Origin: Thiohalophilus sp046483665
GTDB taxonomy: Bacteria > Pseudomonadota > Gammaproteobacteria > UBA6429 > Thiohalophilaceae
Length of the DNA stretch: 49,068 nucleotides
Assembly: GCF_046483665.1 (NCBI RefSeq)
Contig: NZ_JAWOCR010000015.1
Location: 1-49,068, forward strand
Direction of reading: 5' to 3'
This document shows positions 41,628 through 49,068 of the stretch, one piece after another; positions within the stretch are counted from its first letter, which is position 1, and every line of letters begins with the position of its first letter. The position numbers were made by a program, and so were the translations under genes. The notes under the pieces are model-generated. The model made no database searches and was not told the origin of the DNA. It saw nothing but the letters and a program-made list of their open reading frames with translations.

Positions 41628-42464
41628 ATGTCACTTCGCTTCACCAAGATGCACGGCCTGGGCAACGACTTCGTGGTGATTGACGCCATCAATCAGGAGG
41701 TCGTGCTGGATCGTGAACAGATCCGCCAGCTGGCCGATCGCCGCTTTGGCATCGGTTGCGATCAGCTGTTGCTGGTGGAGCCGCCGCGCGAGCCGGGAGT
41801 GGATTTTACCTACCGGATATTCAATGCCGATGGCGGCGAGGTGGAGCAGTGCGGCAATGGCGCGCGCTGTTTTGCCCGCTTCGTACGCGACAAGGGGCTG
41901 ATCGACCGTGATACTATCAGGGTTGCCACCGCCGCCGGGCAGCTGACCCTGCAGATCGAGACCGACGGCCAGGTGACAGTCAATATGGGCCTGCCGCACT
42001 TCGCGCCGTCCGAGATCCCCTTTGAGGCGGATGCCGAGGCCACGCTTTATGATCTGGTGATTAACGGGGAAAAGGTGCACCTCGGCGCCGTCGCGCTGGG
42101 CAACCCCCACGCCGTGCTGGAAGTAGATGATATCGACAGCGCCCCGGTGGCGCGGCTCGGACCGCTGATCGAAGCCCATCCGCGTTTCCCCCGGCGGGTC
42201 AACGCCGGCTTCATGCAGGTGATCGACCCGGGCCATATTCGCCTGCGGGTTTACGAGCGCGGTGCCGGCGAGACGCTGGCCTGTGGCAGCGGCGCCTGCG
42301 CGGCGGTGGTTGTAGGTCGCCAACAGGGCCGGGTTGGTGATATGGTTGAAGTGGCTTTGCCGGGCGGGAGCCTGCTGATCCGCTGGCCGGGAGCAGACTC
42401 GCCGGTGATGATGACCGGTCCGGCCACAACGGTATTTGAAGGTCATATCGAGGCACGAGGATAA
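41628..42464 (+). CDS. dapF: Diaminopimelate epimerase
   Basis: This 278-residue enzyme converts LL- to meso-diaminopimelate for lysine and peptidoglycan synthesis. Signatures: FTKMHGLGNDFVVID at the start, the first catalytic Cys in NADGGEVEQCGNGARCFARF, ALGNPHAVLEVDD, and the second catalytic Cys in ERGAGETLACGSGACAAVV. It is cofactor-independent and acts as a monomer or dimer in the cytosol. It is followed 9 bases later by the DUF484 gene and then xerC, the classical dapF-yigA-xerC order. Confidence 0.98.
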   Translation: MSLRFTKMHGLGNDFVVIDAINQEVVLDREQIRQLADRRFGIGCDQLLLVEPPREPGVDFTYRIFNADGGEVEQCGNGARCFARFVRDKGLIDRDTIRVATAAGQLTLQIETDGQVTVNMGLPHFAPSEIPFEADAEATLYDLVINGEKVHLGAVALGNPHAVLEVDDIDSAPVARLGPLIEAHPRFPRRVNAGFMQVIDPGHIRLRVYERGAGETLACGSGACAAVVVGRQQGRVGDMVEVALPGGSLLIRWPGADSPVMMTGPATTVFEGHIEARG

Positions 42465-42473
42465 ACACACGCC

Positions 42474-43187
42474 ATGAGCAACCGTCAGGAAAACCCGATC
42501 ACGGTAGACAAGGAATTCGAACGCGAAATTGTCCGCTATTTACGTGACAACCCTGACTTTTTCGAGCGTCATCTCGATTTGCTGGCCGATATGCTCCTGC
42601 CCCACCAACCCCAGGGCGCGGTCTCCCTGATCGAACGCCAGGTTACGGTGCTGCGGGATCAGAAACAGGAACTCAAGCAACGCCTGCAGCAACTGACTGA
42701 CTATGCCCGGCAAAATGAGGACCTGAGCAGCCGTTTGAATAAACTGATTCTGGACCTGCTCGATGCCGATGATTTTGAGAGTTTGCTGAATCTGATCCAG
42801 CAACGCCTCAAGTCCGACTTCGAAGCCGACGCAGTAGTCATCCGGCTATTCAACTCCGGTGCCCCGGTACTCAAGGCCCACCCCGATCTGATGGACTGGA
42901 GCGAGCCGGCACTGGGCGCGTTCGAGAAAGTGATCAGCGGCCGCAAACCGGTTTGCGGCAACCTCAAGCCGGGGCAACTGGATGCCTTGTTCAATGACCA
43001 TCTGGACGTAGCACGCTCGGCCGCGCTCGTCCCGCTGGTGGCAAGTGAATCCAGCAAACAGTGTGTCGGTCTGCTGGCTATTGGCAGCCAGGATCCACAG
43101 CGCTTTCGCGCCAACATGGGAACCCTGTTCCTGTCCCATCTCAGTCATGTGCTGACCCGGATTCTCAAGTTACACCTTGGCTCATGA
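42474..43187 (+). CDS. DUF484 family protein (YigA-like)
   Basis: This 237-residue protein has an N-terminal helix motif IVRYLRDNPDFFERHLDLLADMLLPHQPQGAVSLIERQV, then a coiled coil (QELKQRLQQLTDYARQNEDL), and a GAF-like domain with FEADAVVIRLFNS, GLLAIGSQDPQRF and FLSHLSHVL. This is the standard DUF484 layout. The family has no proven activity, but its position between dapF and xerC is strongly conserved. Its TGA overlaps the xerC ATG. Confidence 0.93.
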   Translation: MSNRQENPITVDKEFEREIVRYLRDNPDFFERHLDLLADMLLPHQPQGAVSLIERQVTVLRDQKQELKQRLQQLTDYARQNEDLSSRLNKLILDLLDADDFESLLNLIQQRLKSDFEADAVVIRLFNSGAPVLKAHPDLMDWSEPALGAFEKVISGRKPVCGNLKPGQLDALFNDHLDVARSAALVPLVASESSKQCVGLLAIGSQDPQRFRANMGTLFLSHLSHVLTRILKLHLGS

Positions 43188-44101
43188 GCCCGGCTACCCT
43201 GCAGGCTATTGAAGATTATCTGGCCCGACTACATACCGAACGCCAGCTCTCGCCGCATACCCTGAATAATTACCGCCGCGATCTGAAACAGCTTGCCACT
43301 TTTTGTCTCGAACAGGATCTGACGGACTGGACGCAACTGGACAGCCAGCATATTCGTCAATATGTGGCGCAACGCCATCGCCGGGGACTGGCTGCCAAAA
43401 GTCTGCAGCGGGAATTGTCTGCCCTGCGGGGATTTTTTGATTTTCTGATCCGCGAGGGCTCGCTTTCGGCCAATCCGGCGCGCGATGTGCAAGCACCCCG
43501 GGTCAAACGCAAACTGCCTCTGACGCTGGATGTGGATAAAACCGCCGCGCTACTGGATGAAACCGCGGAGGATGCCGGGGACCCGTTGTGGGTTCGCGAC
43601 CGGGCGATACTGGAACTGTTTTATTCCTCGGGACTGCGCCTGAGTGAACTGGTACAGCTGGATCTGGGACAGCTCGATCTGAGAGAGGCCCGGGTCCGGG
43701 TCCATGGCAAGGGCGACAAGGAACGTGATCTGCCCATCGGCCGACAGGCACTGGCCGCCATCCGGACCTGGCTGGCGGTGCGCCAGGACATGCCGCTGGA
43801 AAATAAACAGGCGCTGTTTGTCAGCCGTCACGGACGCCGTATCTCTGGCCGCAATATCCAGAAACGGCTGCGGGATCGGGCCCGCAAGCTGGGGCTGGAT
43901 GTGCCGGTCCATCCACATATGCTGCGCCACTCCTTCGCCAGCCATTTGCTGGAATCGAGCGGCGATCTGCGCGCGGTCCAGGAGCTGCTCGGCCACGCCG
44001 ATATCTCCACGACCCAGATCTACACCCATCTCGACTTTCAGCATCTGGCCAAAGTCTATGACCAGGCCCACCCGCGGGCGCGCAAGAAACGCCGTGAGTG
44101 A
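43184..44101 (+). CDS. xerC: Tyrosine recombinase XerC
   Basis: The ATG at 43184 overlaps the DUF484 stop (ATGA) and is preferred over an open upstream extension. This gives 305 residues, near the usual ~300. The N-terminal SAM-like core-binding domain (YLARLHTERQLSPHTLNNYRRD) precedes the catalytic domain with R152 (SSGLRLSEL), K176 (VHGKGDKER), H245-x-x-R248 (HPHMLRHSFASH), H271 (LLGHADI) and nucleophile Y280 (IYTHLDF). XerC with XerD resolves chromosome dimers at dif together with FtsK. Confidence 0.95.
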   Translation: MSPATLQAIEDYLARLHTERQLSPHTLNNYRRDLKQLATFCLEQDLTDWTQLDSQHIRQYVAQRHRRGLAAKSLQRELSALRGFFDFLIREGSLSANPARDVQAPRVKRKLPLTLDVDKTAALLDETAEDAGDPLWVRDRAILELFYSSGLRLSELVQLDLGQLDLREARVRVHGKGDKERDLPIGRQALAAIRTWLAVRQDMPLENKQALFVSRHGRRISGRNIQKRLRDRARKLGLDVPVHPHMLRHSFASHLLESSGDLRAVQELLGHADISTTQIYTHLDFQHLAKVYDQAHPRARKKRRE

Positions 44102-44186
44102 ATCCCCGAAATCAACCTTGCTGACTGTCTTTTGCCGCGGACCTGATCTAGGATAAGTACAACAAACAACATAAGAGGAACCACAC

Positions 44187-44570
44187 ATGTTCATACTTCG
44201 CAGACTTCGCAGGACCATCAGCCTCATGGTTGTCGCCACAATGCTTTCGCTGGGCATTACCACACCGGGTTACGCCGCCATGCTCGGGACTGACGATATT
44301 CTGGCCGGCGACAGCCTCCAGCAGGAACGTGCACATGTAAAAGAAGTACTCCAACGGGACGAAGTACAGGATCAACTGATTACTCTCGGTGTCGATCCGG
44401 CCGATGCGATCGAACGCGTTGACGCTATGACCGAACAGGAGATCCAGATGTTATCGGGTCAGCTTGAAGAACTGCCCGCCGGCGCAGGCGCACTGGGGCT
44501 GCTCGCCTTTGTCCTGGTCGTACTGCTGATCACCGATCTGCTTAATCTGACCAACGTCTACAATATCTGA
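44187..44570 (+). CDS. PA2779 family protein
   Basis: This 127-residue exported protein has an AAGAGGA ribosome binding site before ATG 44187. A signal peptide (about 1-31, RTISLMVVATMLSLGITTPGYA) precedes a helical middle (HVKEVLQRDEVQDQLITLGVDPADAIERV, MTEQEIQML) and a C-terminal membrane helix (GALGLLAFVLVVLLITDLLNLT). It matches the PA2779 family, almost always found next to the PA2778 peptidase, as here. The family's role is not established. It may be a substrate or partner of the peptidase. Confidence 0.88.
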   Translation: MFILRRLRRTISLMVVATMLSLGITTPGYAAMLGTDDILAGDSLQQERAHVKEVLQRDEVQDQLITLGVDPADAIERVDAMTEQEIQMLSGQLEELPAGAGALGLLAFVLVVLLITDLLNLTNVYNI

Positions 44571-44581
44571 GATTCACCCTG

Positions 44582-45550
44582 ATGATTCGCTGTTATACCG
44601 GCCCCCGCCTTGCGGGGGTTTTTCTTTTAATCCTGACAGTTTTGCTGCTTGGCGGCTGTGCCGGAACACCACAAAGTGATCGCCTGCTCGATGCACCGCC
44701 AGCAGATATCAGCCCGGCGTCGGATTTGAACGAGGTCCCGTTTCATCCCCAGGAGGCCTATCAGTGCGGTCCCGCCTCGCTGGCCATGCTCGCCAACTGG
44801 CAGGGCGTTGATATCACACCGCAGGAACTGACGCCGAAACTCTATATCCCCGGTAAACAAGGGAGTCTGCAGATTGAGTTGCTCAGCAATACCCGCCAAC
44901 TGGGGCTTATCCCTTATGTTCTGAAACCCGAACTGGATGATCTCTTGCGCGAAGTCGAGGCAGGCAACCCGGTACTGGTATTCCAGAACCTCGCACTGGA
45001 GTGGTATCCACGCTGGCATTATGCAGTCCTGGTTGGCTATGACCTGCAACAGGATGAAATCATCCTGCGTTCAGGTACTGACCGGCGGCGCATCAATACC
45101 CTGGCCCAGTTCGAGCGTACCTGGCAACGGGCCGATCGCTGGGCAATGCTGGCACTCAGGCCGGGACAAATGCCGGCCACGGTTGAATACTGGCGTTATT
45201 TACAAGCGTTATCCGCCATGGAACAGGTCAATCGTCATACTCAGGCACAGGCCGGTTACCAGGCCGGCCTGCAACAATGGCCCAATGACACCCGCCTGCT
45301 CATGGGGCTGGCCAACAGTCAGCATGCAGGGGGACAAACTGCGGCAGCGATCGCCACCCTGGAACAGACCATTCATCACCATCCCGACTATGCTCCGGCC
45401 CATAACAATCTGGCCCATCTTTATTTGCAGAGCGGTCGCAGCAGCAGGGCCGAGCAACACGCCCGACGCGCCGTGAGTCTGGGTGGCGAGCACCTCGAGG
45501 CCTATCGTCAAACCCTGAGCGAAATTCGACAACAGCGGCAAAGCGAGTAA
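44582..45550 (+). CDS. PA2778 family cysteine peptidase (lipoprotein, C39-like with TPR)
   Basis: This 322-residue protein has a lipoprotein signal (residues about 8-26, lipobox LGGC with Cys26), a C39-like papain-fold domain with nucleophile Cys62 in YQCGPASLAML and catalytic His in RWHYAVLVGYD, and from about residue 200 two to three TPR-like repeats (NDTRLLMGLANSQHAGGQTAAAI, YAPAHNNLAHLYLQSGRSSRAEQHARRAV). It is probably periplasmic, attached to the outer membrane. Start codon ATG 44582 is 11 bases after the PA2779 stop. Its signal-peptide codons coincide with an intrinsic terminator. Confidence 0.88.
   Translation: MIRCYTGPRLAGVFLLILTVLLLGGCAGTPQSDRLLDAPPADISPASDLNEVPFHPQEAYQCGPASLAMLANWQGVDITPQELTPKLYIPGKQGSLQIELLSNTRQLGLIPYVLKPELDDLLREVEAGNPVLVFQNLALEWYPRWHYAVLVGYDLQQDEIILRSGTDRRRINTLAQFERTWQRADRWAMLALRPGQMPATVEYWRYLQALSAMEQVNRHTQAQAGYQAGLQQWPNDTRLLMGLANSQHAGGQTAAAIATLEQTIHHHPDYAPAHNNLAHLYLQSGRSSRAEQHARRAVSLGGEHLEAYRQTLSEIRQQRQSE
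44602..44626 (+). terminator. Intrinsic terminator/attenuator inside PA2778 signal-peptide codons
   Basis: CCCCCGC (44602-44608), a 3-base loop, GCGGGGG (44612-44618), then TTTTTCTTTT: a near-ideal rho-independent terminator. It lies 20 bases inside the PA2778 coding frame (encoding PRLAGVFLL) and shortly after the PA2779 stop codon. Confidence 0.75.
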
Positions 45551-45585
45551 ACTACATAGCAAGCTTACACCGGAGATTTATACGC

Positions 45586-46125
45586 ATGCCGCGCACGTTT
45601 AACCTGATACTGTTCATCGTCGCGTTACTCGCAACCACGACAGGCTGCACAACCTGGGATCCGGATAATAAAGCCAATCTGCATAAAAACGCGGCCAATA
45701 CGATAAAGGCATTCCGTAACCGGGATCCGGGTCTGCAGCGCTTTTTCGACAACGCCTATGCCTATGCTGTCTTCCCAACCGTGGCCAAAGGTGGCGTGGG
45801 AATCGGCGGTGCCTACGGCGAGGGGCTGGTCTATCGTGAAGGTAAAGCGATGGCCCTCACCTCGTTGACCCAGGTGACGGTAGGTTTACAGCTCGGCGGC
45901 CAGGCCTACCATGAAATGATTTTCTTCCGCGATAAACGCGCCTTCGAGCGTTTCAAGTCTGGCCAACTAAAACTCTCGGCCCAGCTCTCGGCTGTTGCTG
46001 TCACGACCGGTGCTTCGGCCGACGCCAGTTATGAGCAGGGTGTCGCAGTCTTTACCATGGCCAAAGGCGGGTTGATGTACGAGGCCACGGTCGGTGGGCA
46101 GCGTTTCAGCTATGAGCCGCTTTAA
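45586..46125 (+). CDS. SYLF-domain (YSC84-like) lipid-binding lipoprotein
   Basis: This 179-residue protein has a signal peptide with lipobox TTGC (Cys22), so it is likely an outer membrane lipoprotein. The remainder is a SYLF/Ysc84 domain: AYAYAVFPTVAKGGVGIGGAYGEGLVYREGK, LGGQAYHEMIFF, ASADASYEQGVAVFTMAKGGLMYEATVGGQRFSY. SYLF domains bind phosphoinositides in eukaryotes. In bacteria similar proteins are of unknown function but linked to the envelope. It follows the PA2778 gene by 35 bases, with the ribosome binding site CGGAGA. Confidence 0.9.
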   Translation: MPRTFNLILFIVALLATTTGCTTWDPDNKANLHKNAANTIKAFRNRDPGLQRFFDNAYAYAVFPTVAKGGVGIGGAYGEGLVYREGKAMALTSLTQVTVGLQLGGQAYHEMIFFRDKRAFERFKSGQLKLSAQLSAVAVTTGASADASYEQGVAVFTMAKGGLMYEATVGGQRFSYEPL

Positions 46126-46201
46126 ATAATTTTCGCCCCAGGCCGGAAAACCGGACAATATGTTCTATACTCGATGGTATGGCCAGTGATAAGAGTAGCC
46201 A

Positions 46202-47110
46202 ATGGTTTTAACGCAAAAAAACAATCTCACCAACCAGGAAACCGAAAGCACTATTGCCATTCTGGAAAAAGCCATCTTTTATCACCTGGAGTGGCTCAAG
46301 CATCTGCATGAAAGTCTGATCTGCAACACCCCTTTTAATGATGATGTCTACCGGGAAGATGCCCATCGTCATTGCAAGCTCGGACAATGGTATTACACTC
46401 ATGCGCCTGACTCCCTCAGGTCCTTTAAAAAATTCGAACAACTTGAACAGCTTCATACCCGCATGCATGACGTGGCGCGTCTGCTTGCTCAAAAATCTTC
46501 CCGCGGTGAGGCGATCACGCCCGTGGACTATGCCACTTTTTATCATGACCAGCAGAAACTGATCCGATTGATGGGCGAGTTACGGGATCAGCTAATCGAG
46601 AGCTCATACTCGTTCGATCCACTGACCGGGGCGATCAACCGCAATGCTTTTTATCTGATCGCGGAAAAAGAACATTCCCTGGCCGAGCGCACCGGTGAAA
46701 GTTATGTGGTTGCGATGATCGATCTCGATCACTTCAAACAGATCAATGACCGCTATGGTCACCTCACAGGTGATCGGATACTCAAGGAAACTGCCGACCT
46801 GGTGCAAAAACGGCTACGTAGCAGTGATGTTTTCTGCCGTTTTGGCGGGGAAGAATTCATTGCCTTTTTACCCGGCACCTGTCTCGAAGATGCGGCCAAT
46901 CTGTTCAACGCCCATCTCCAATCACTGGCAAATACTTCCATTACCATCGATGATAGTGGCGACAGTATCCAGGTGACGGCTTCCGCCGGTCTGGCAAAGC
47001 ATATACGTGGACAAACCCTCAACCAGATAATCGAGCAGGCCGACATCCAGCTTTATGAAGCCAAAGGGCAGGGCCGCAACCGCCTCTGCTATACCGGATC
47101 ATCGGCATGA
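46202..47110 (+). CDS. Diguanylate cyclase with N-terminal CZB zinc-binding domain (DgcZ-like)
   Basis: This 302-residue enzyme makes cyclic di-GMP from two GTP. The N-terminal 90 residues are a chemoreceptor zinc-binding (CZB) domain: FYHLEW with H28, HRHCKLGQWYY with C58, LHTRMHD with H85 and H89, the His-Cys-His-His layout that holds Zn in E. coli DgcZ (296 aa). The GGDEF domain has DPLTGAINR, DLDHFKQINDRYGH and the active loop GGEEF (215-219), with an I-site RSSD (206-209) for product inhibition. It is soluble, with no membrane segment. Zinc would inhibit the cyclase, if it works like DgcZ. Its last 22 bases overlap convergent znuB. Confidence 0.93.
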   Translation: MVLTQKNNLTNQETESTIAILEKAIFYHLEWLKHLHESLICNTPFNDDVYREDAHRHCKLGQWYYTHAPDSLRSFKKFEQLEQLHTRMHDVARLLAQKSSRGEAITPVDYATFYHDQQKLIRLMGELRDQLIESSYSFDPLTGAINRNAFYLIAEKEHSLAERTGESYVVAMIDLDHFKQINDRYGHLTGDRILKETADLVQKRLRSSDVFCRFGGEEFIAFLPGTCLEDAANLFNAHLQSLANTSITIDDSGDSIQVTASAGLAKHIRGQTLNQIIEQADIQLYEAKGQGRNRLCYTGSSA

Positions 47111-47874
47111 GGTCCGCCGCTGATGCGGCGCAGCCCCGTCACCAGCAAGGCCACCACGGCCAGAGACCAGGCAATCGTCGCACCCGACGGCAGATCAATT
47201 AATGCGGACACCAGTAAACCGGCGACATAGCCTGTCATACCGATCCCGTACGCGATCAGCCAGGGATTCTTTTGCTGCAGACTCGCCAGCGCGGGGATAA
47301 TCAGACTGGCAAAGACCAGATAGACGCCGACCAGTTGCGTGGAGAGTGTAATGGTAATCGCGAAGACCGGATAAAACCCGTAACTGCCCAGTTTTTGCCG
47401 CCAGCCAAACCACAGCCACAATACCGCCAGATACACCAGCGCGATCATCACCAGATCACTGTACTCCACCCACAGTATCTGACCCACCAGCATTTCCTGC
47501 AGACGCTCGCCACCGTGCGGATCCTTGGACAATAACAAAATACTGCCGGTAGCCGCCAACATGAATAATATTCCGATCAGTGCCTCCTGGATGCCCGTTG
47601 GCGCATGTCGAACCTGGTAGAGCAAACTTGCACCAATCACCGCGGCACCGATCGCCACCAGCTGGTTGAGCCAGGCGCCATATGCCTCCAGCCCCGCGAA
47701 ATGGGCCACGATCAGTCCCAGCGCTGCCATCTGTGCAATGGCCAGATCGAGAAAAATAATGCCTCGCTGCAGTACCTCCCGACCCAGCGGGACATGAGTA
47801 CTCAATACCACCATCCCGGCCAGCAATGCCGGCAGAATAATGGCTAGCTGTGCGCCCAGGCCGTCCGGCATCAT
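47089..47874 (-). CDS. znuB: Zinc/manganese ABC transporter permease (ABC-3 family)
   Basis: This 261-residue integral membrane protein has about eight helices: LAIILPALLAGMVVLSTHVPLGREVLQRGIIFLDLAIAQMAALGLIVA is the typical ABC-3 start, then AIGAAVIGASLLYQ, ALIGILFMLAATGSILLL, and VFASLIIPALASL. It imports zinc or a similar divalent metal with a periplasmic binding protein and an ATPase. The start ATG overlaps the znuA stop by four bases. No ATPase gene (znuC) is adjacent in the window, so it must lie elsewhere, perhaps left of the outer-membrane gene beyond the right edge. Confidence 0.92.
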   Translation of the reverse strand: MMPDGLGAQLAIILPALLAGMVVLSTHVPLGREVLQRGIIFLDLAIAQMAALGLIVAHFAGLEAYGAWLNQLVAIGAAVIGASLLYQVRHAPTGIQEALIGILFMLAATGSILLLSKDPHGGERLQEMLVGQILWVEYSDLVMIALVYLAVLWLWFGWRQKLGSYGFYPVFAITITLSTQLVGVYLVFASLIIPALASLQQKNPWLIAYGIGMTGYVAGLLVSALIDLPSGATIAWSLAVVALLVTGLRRISGGPHADDPV

Positions 47875-48788
47875 TCTATAGCCTTCAGCAGCATATCGAG
47901 CGTTGTCTCGTACAGCCCGAACAGATCCGTGGCCTGCTCATGGCCGCCCACCGTATAGGGCAGTGTAATGACCGGCAGCTGGGTACGGCGCGACAACCAG
48001 CTGGCACCGCGATCGCTCTGATAGGTTGTCAGCACAATAAACCGCGGTTGCTCCGCCTGGATAACGTCCAACAGACCCGCCAGATGTCCGCTGGTCGGTG
48101 GTAAACCGGGCTTCGGCTCCAGATCCGCCACGACCTCCATCTCCAGCCAGGTGAACAGGTAACTCCAGCTACGATGCTGTACCACCACTTTTATGTCCTT
48201 CAGCGGACGGGCCTTTGTTTCCCAACGTTCGATCGCCGTTTGCCACTGGCTGGCGAAGCTCTCCAGATTGGCCTGATAGTCTCGGGCATTGACCGGGTCA
48301 ATCTGCTTCATGCGTTCGCCCAGTTGCCGGGCAATCTGCAGAAGGCGATAGGGGTCAAGATGCACATGCGGATTACCCCCCGCGTGGATGTCACCCATGC
48401 TGCGATCCACCTTCTCCAGCTGCTCAATCAGCTCGACCTGTTCGCTGGCCATAAAATAACCGGGTTTGTCCCGCTGGATGCGTGCATTACCGGACTGGCG
48501 CAATAACAGGGGCAACCAGCCCACTTCCAGTTCAGCACCGGTGCAGACCACCAGGTCGGCATTTCTCGCCCGTGCGATCAATGAGGGCCGCGCCTGGATG
48601 TGATGCGGATTTTGGAAGGCCGTGGTTGCCGACTTCACCTCAACATGCTCCTTGCCGATCGCCTGTACCAGCGCGGCCCATTCCGGCTCACAGGCCAGTA
48701 CATTGAGCGTTGCCCCGGCCTGAGCGGCCGGGGCCCACAGCAGGGCAATCAATCCAATGGACAGCAGATGCCTGACGCTTCTCATCAT
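47871..48788 (-). CDS. znuA: Metal ABC transporter substrate-binding protein (ZnuA-like)
   Basis: Starts at ATG 48788 or 48785 (MMRSVRHLLS), just after GAAGGGGGA. An 11-residue upstream extension is unlikely. A signal peptide (about to residue 24, WAPAAQA) precedes the cluster 9/A-1 fold: TLNVLACEPEWAALVQAIG, FQNPHHIQARPS (His ligand), AGGNPHVHLDPYRL (His ligands), VVVQHRSWSYLF (His ligand), and LTTYQSDRGASWL (acidic ligand). Unlike many ZnuA there is no long His-rich loop. It binds zinc or a related metal in the periplasm for ZnuB. The operon starts with the outer-membrane gene beyond the edge. Confidence 0.93.
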   Translation of the reverse strand: MMRSVRHLLSIGLIALLWAPAAQAGATLNVLACEPEWAALVQAIGKEHVEVKSATTAFQNPHHIQARPSLIARARNADLVVCTGAELEVGWLPLLLRQSGNARIQRDKPGYFMASEQVELIEQLEKVDRSMGDIHAGGNPHVHLDPYRLLQIARQLGERMKQIDPVNARDYQANLESFASQWQTAIERWETKARPLKDIKVVVQHRSWSYLFTWLEMEVVADLEPKPGLPPTSGHLAGLLDVIQAEQPRFIVLTTYQSDRGASWLSRRTQLPVITLPYTVGGHEQATDLFGLYETTLDMLLKAIE

Positions 48789-48795
48789 TCCCCCT

Positions 48796-49068
48796 TCAAT
48801 ACCGGTGTGCGCCATGCGCACCCAGGCTCATGATGTATTGCAGCATCAGCATGTCGTTCTGCTCGTGCCCGTTGTCCAGCTCACTGTACTGCAGGCGCAG
48901 GCGACTGTAATGGCTGGGTGAATAGTCGATCATCATACTGTAGCGCTCGGGGTCCTTCGCCTCTGTGCCCAGGCCGGACTCTTCCAGGTATTCATCCTGA
49001 TCGATTCCGTCGTTTACAAAGTTGGTGATGGTATTGTCGGCCTCGAGCCAGTCATAACGCAGCCCCAC
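48796..49068 (-). CDS. C-terminal fragment of a zinc-related outer-membrane barrel protein
   Basis: The frame is open to the right edge. About 90 residues are seen and the ATG at the edge is internal. Alternating beta-strand sequence (MMIDYSPSHYSRLRLQYSELD) ends in DMLMLQYIMSLGAHGAHRY, a barrel-closing strand with terminal aromatic Tyr, as in porin/TonB-type barrels. The MSLGAHGAH ending is reminiscent of barrel proteins encoded next to znuA-type genes. It overlaps no other gene and is separated from znuA by only 7 bases, so it is probably cotranscribed and concerned with zinc uptake across the outer membrane. Confidence 0.7.
   Translation of the reverse strand: MGLRYDWLEADNTITNFVNDGIDQDEYLEESGLGTEAKDPERYSMMIDYSPSHYSRLRLQYSELDNGHEQNDMLMLQYIMSLGAHGAHRY

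Noticed and set aside
41631..42470. 279-codon frame antisense to dapF
   Set aside because: A full-length shadow of a well-defined enzyme, with no motif of its own.

Overview
The window is a stretch of gammaproteobacterial chromosome. Support comes from the lptM-lysA-(two small genes)-dapF-DUF484-xerC order, the PA2779/PA2778 pair, OxyR with Cys199/Cys208, HrpA, LptM and a CZB-type diguanylate cyclase. Housekeeping genes are GC-rich. The many extragenic repeats suggest a Chromatiales-like lineage, but the species cannot be named from sequence alone. No rRNA, tRNA, CRISPR array or intact insertion sequence was found.

Layout: (1) 1-7.7 kb holds a truncated nitroreductase, a short operon (SDR, DUF4174, CIA30), DUF1499, small hypothetical genes, gpmI, and an FAD amine-oxidase-like gene coupled to a two-cupin gene. 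(2) 8.2-12.2 kb is hrpA. (3) 12.3-23.5 kb looks like a decaying accessory/defence island. It holds a broken wHTH-nucleotidyltransferase/HEPN module, a NADAR protein, SelO, a 469-aa protein of unknown role, an A+T-rich HIT plus PLD-nuclease/SF2-helicase module, a C-terminal remnant of a Wadjet JetD-like protein, and a Fic protein with a palindromic operator. The helicase carries an internal UmuD/LexA-like S24 domain with a candidate Cys-Gly cleavage site and Ser/Lys dyad. This is the most interesting object in the window. (4) 23.7-29.7 kb holds an M48 protease with LemA, oxyR divergent from gpmA, and a PhnD-like binding protein. Three heptanucleotide repeat arrays, REP-like elements and a MITE-like element lie among these genes. 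(5) 30-38.9 kb holds a 566-aa unknown, an A+T-rich FkbM methyltransferase, a DUF255 thioredoxin-like protein, a sensor kinase with its sigma-54-dependent response regulator, and a small membrane protein. (6) 38.9-44.1 kb is the lptM-lysA-methyltransferase-CoA-binding-dapF-DUF484-xerC cluster, with a strong sigma-70 promoter in front. (7) 44.2-49.1 kb holds PA2779, the PA2778 cysteine peptidase (with an intrinsic terminator inside its signal-peptide codons), a SYLF lipoprotein, a zinc-sensing-type diguanylate cyclase, and a zinc-uptake operon (outer-membrane protein, znuA, znuB) running in from the right edge.

Functional links: lysA and dapF both serve the diaminopimelate/lysine pathway. The 'zinc-sensor' cyclase is convergent with znuAB. 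gpmI and gpmA are two unrelated phosphoglycerate mutases in one window. The sensor kinase and response regulator overlap and form one two-component system. Coordinates and translations were read by eye, and all family assignments come from motif recognition, not searches.
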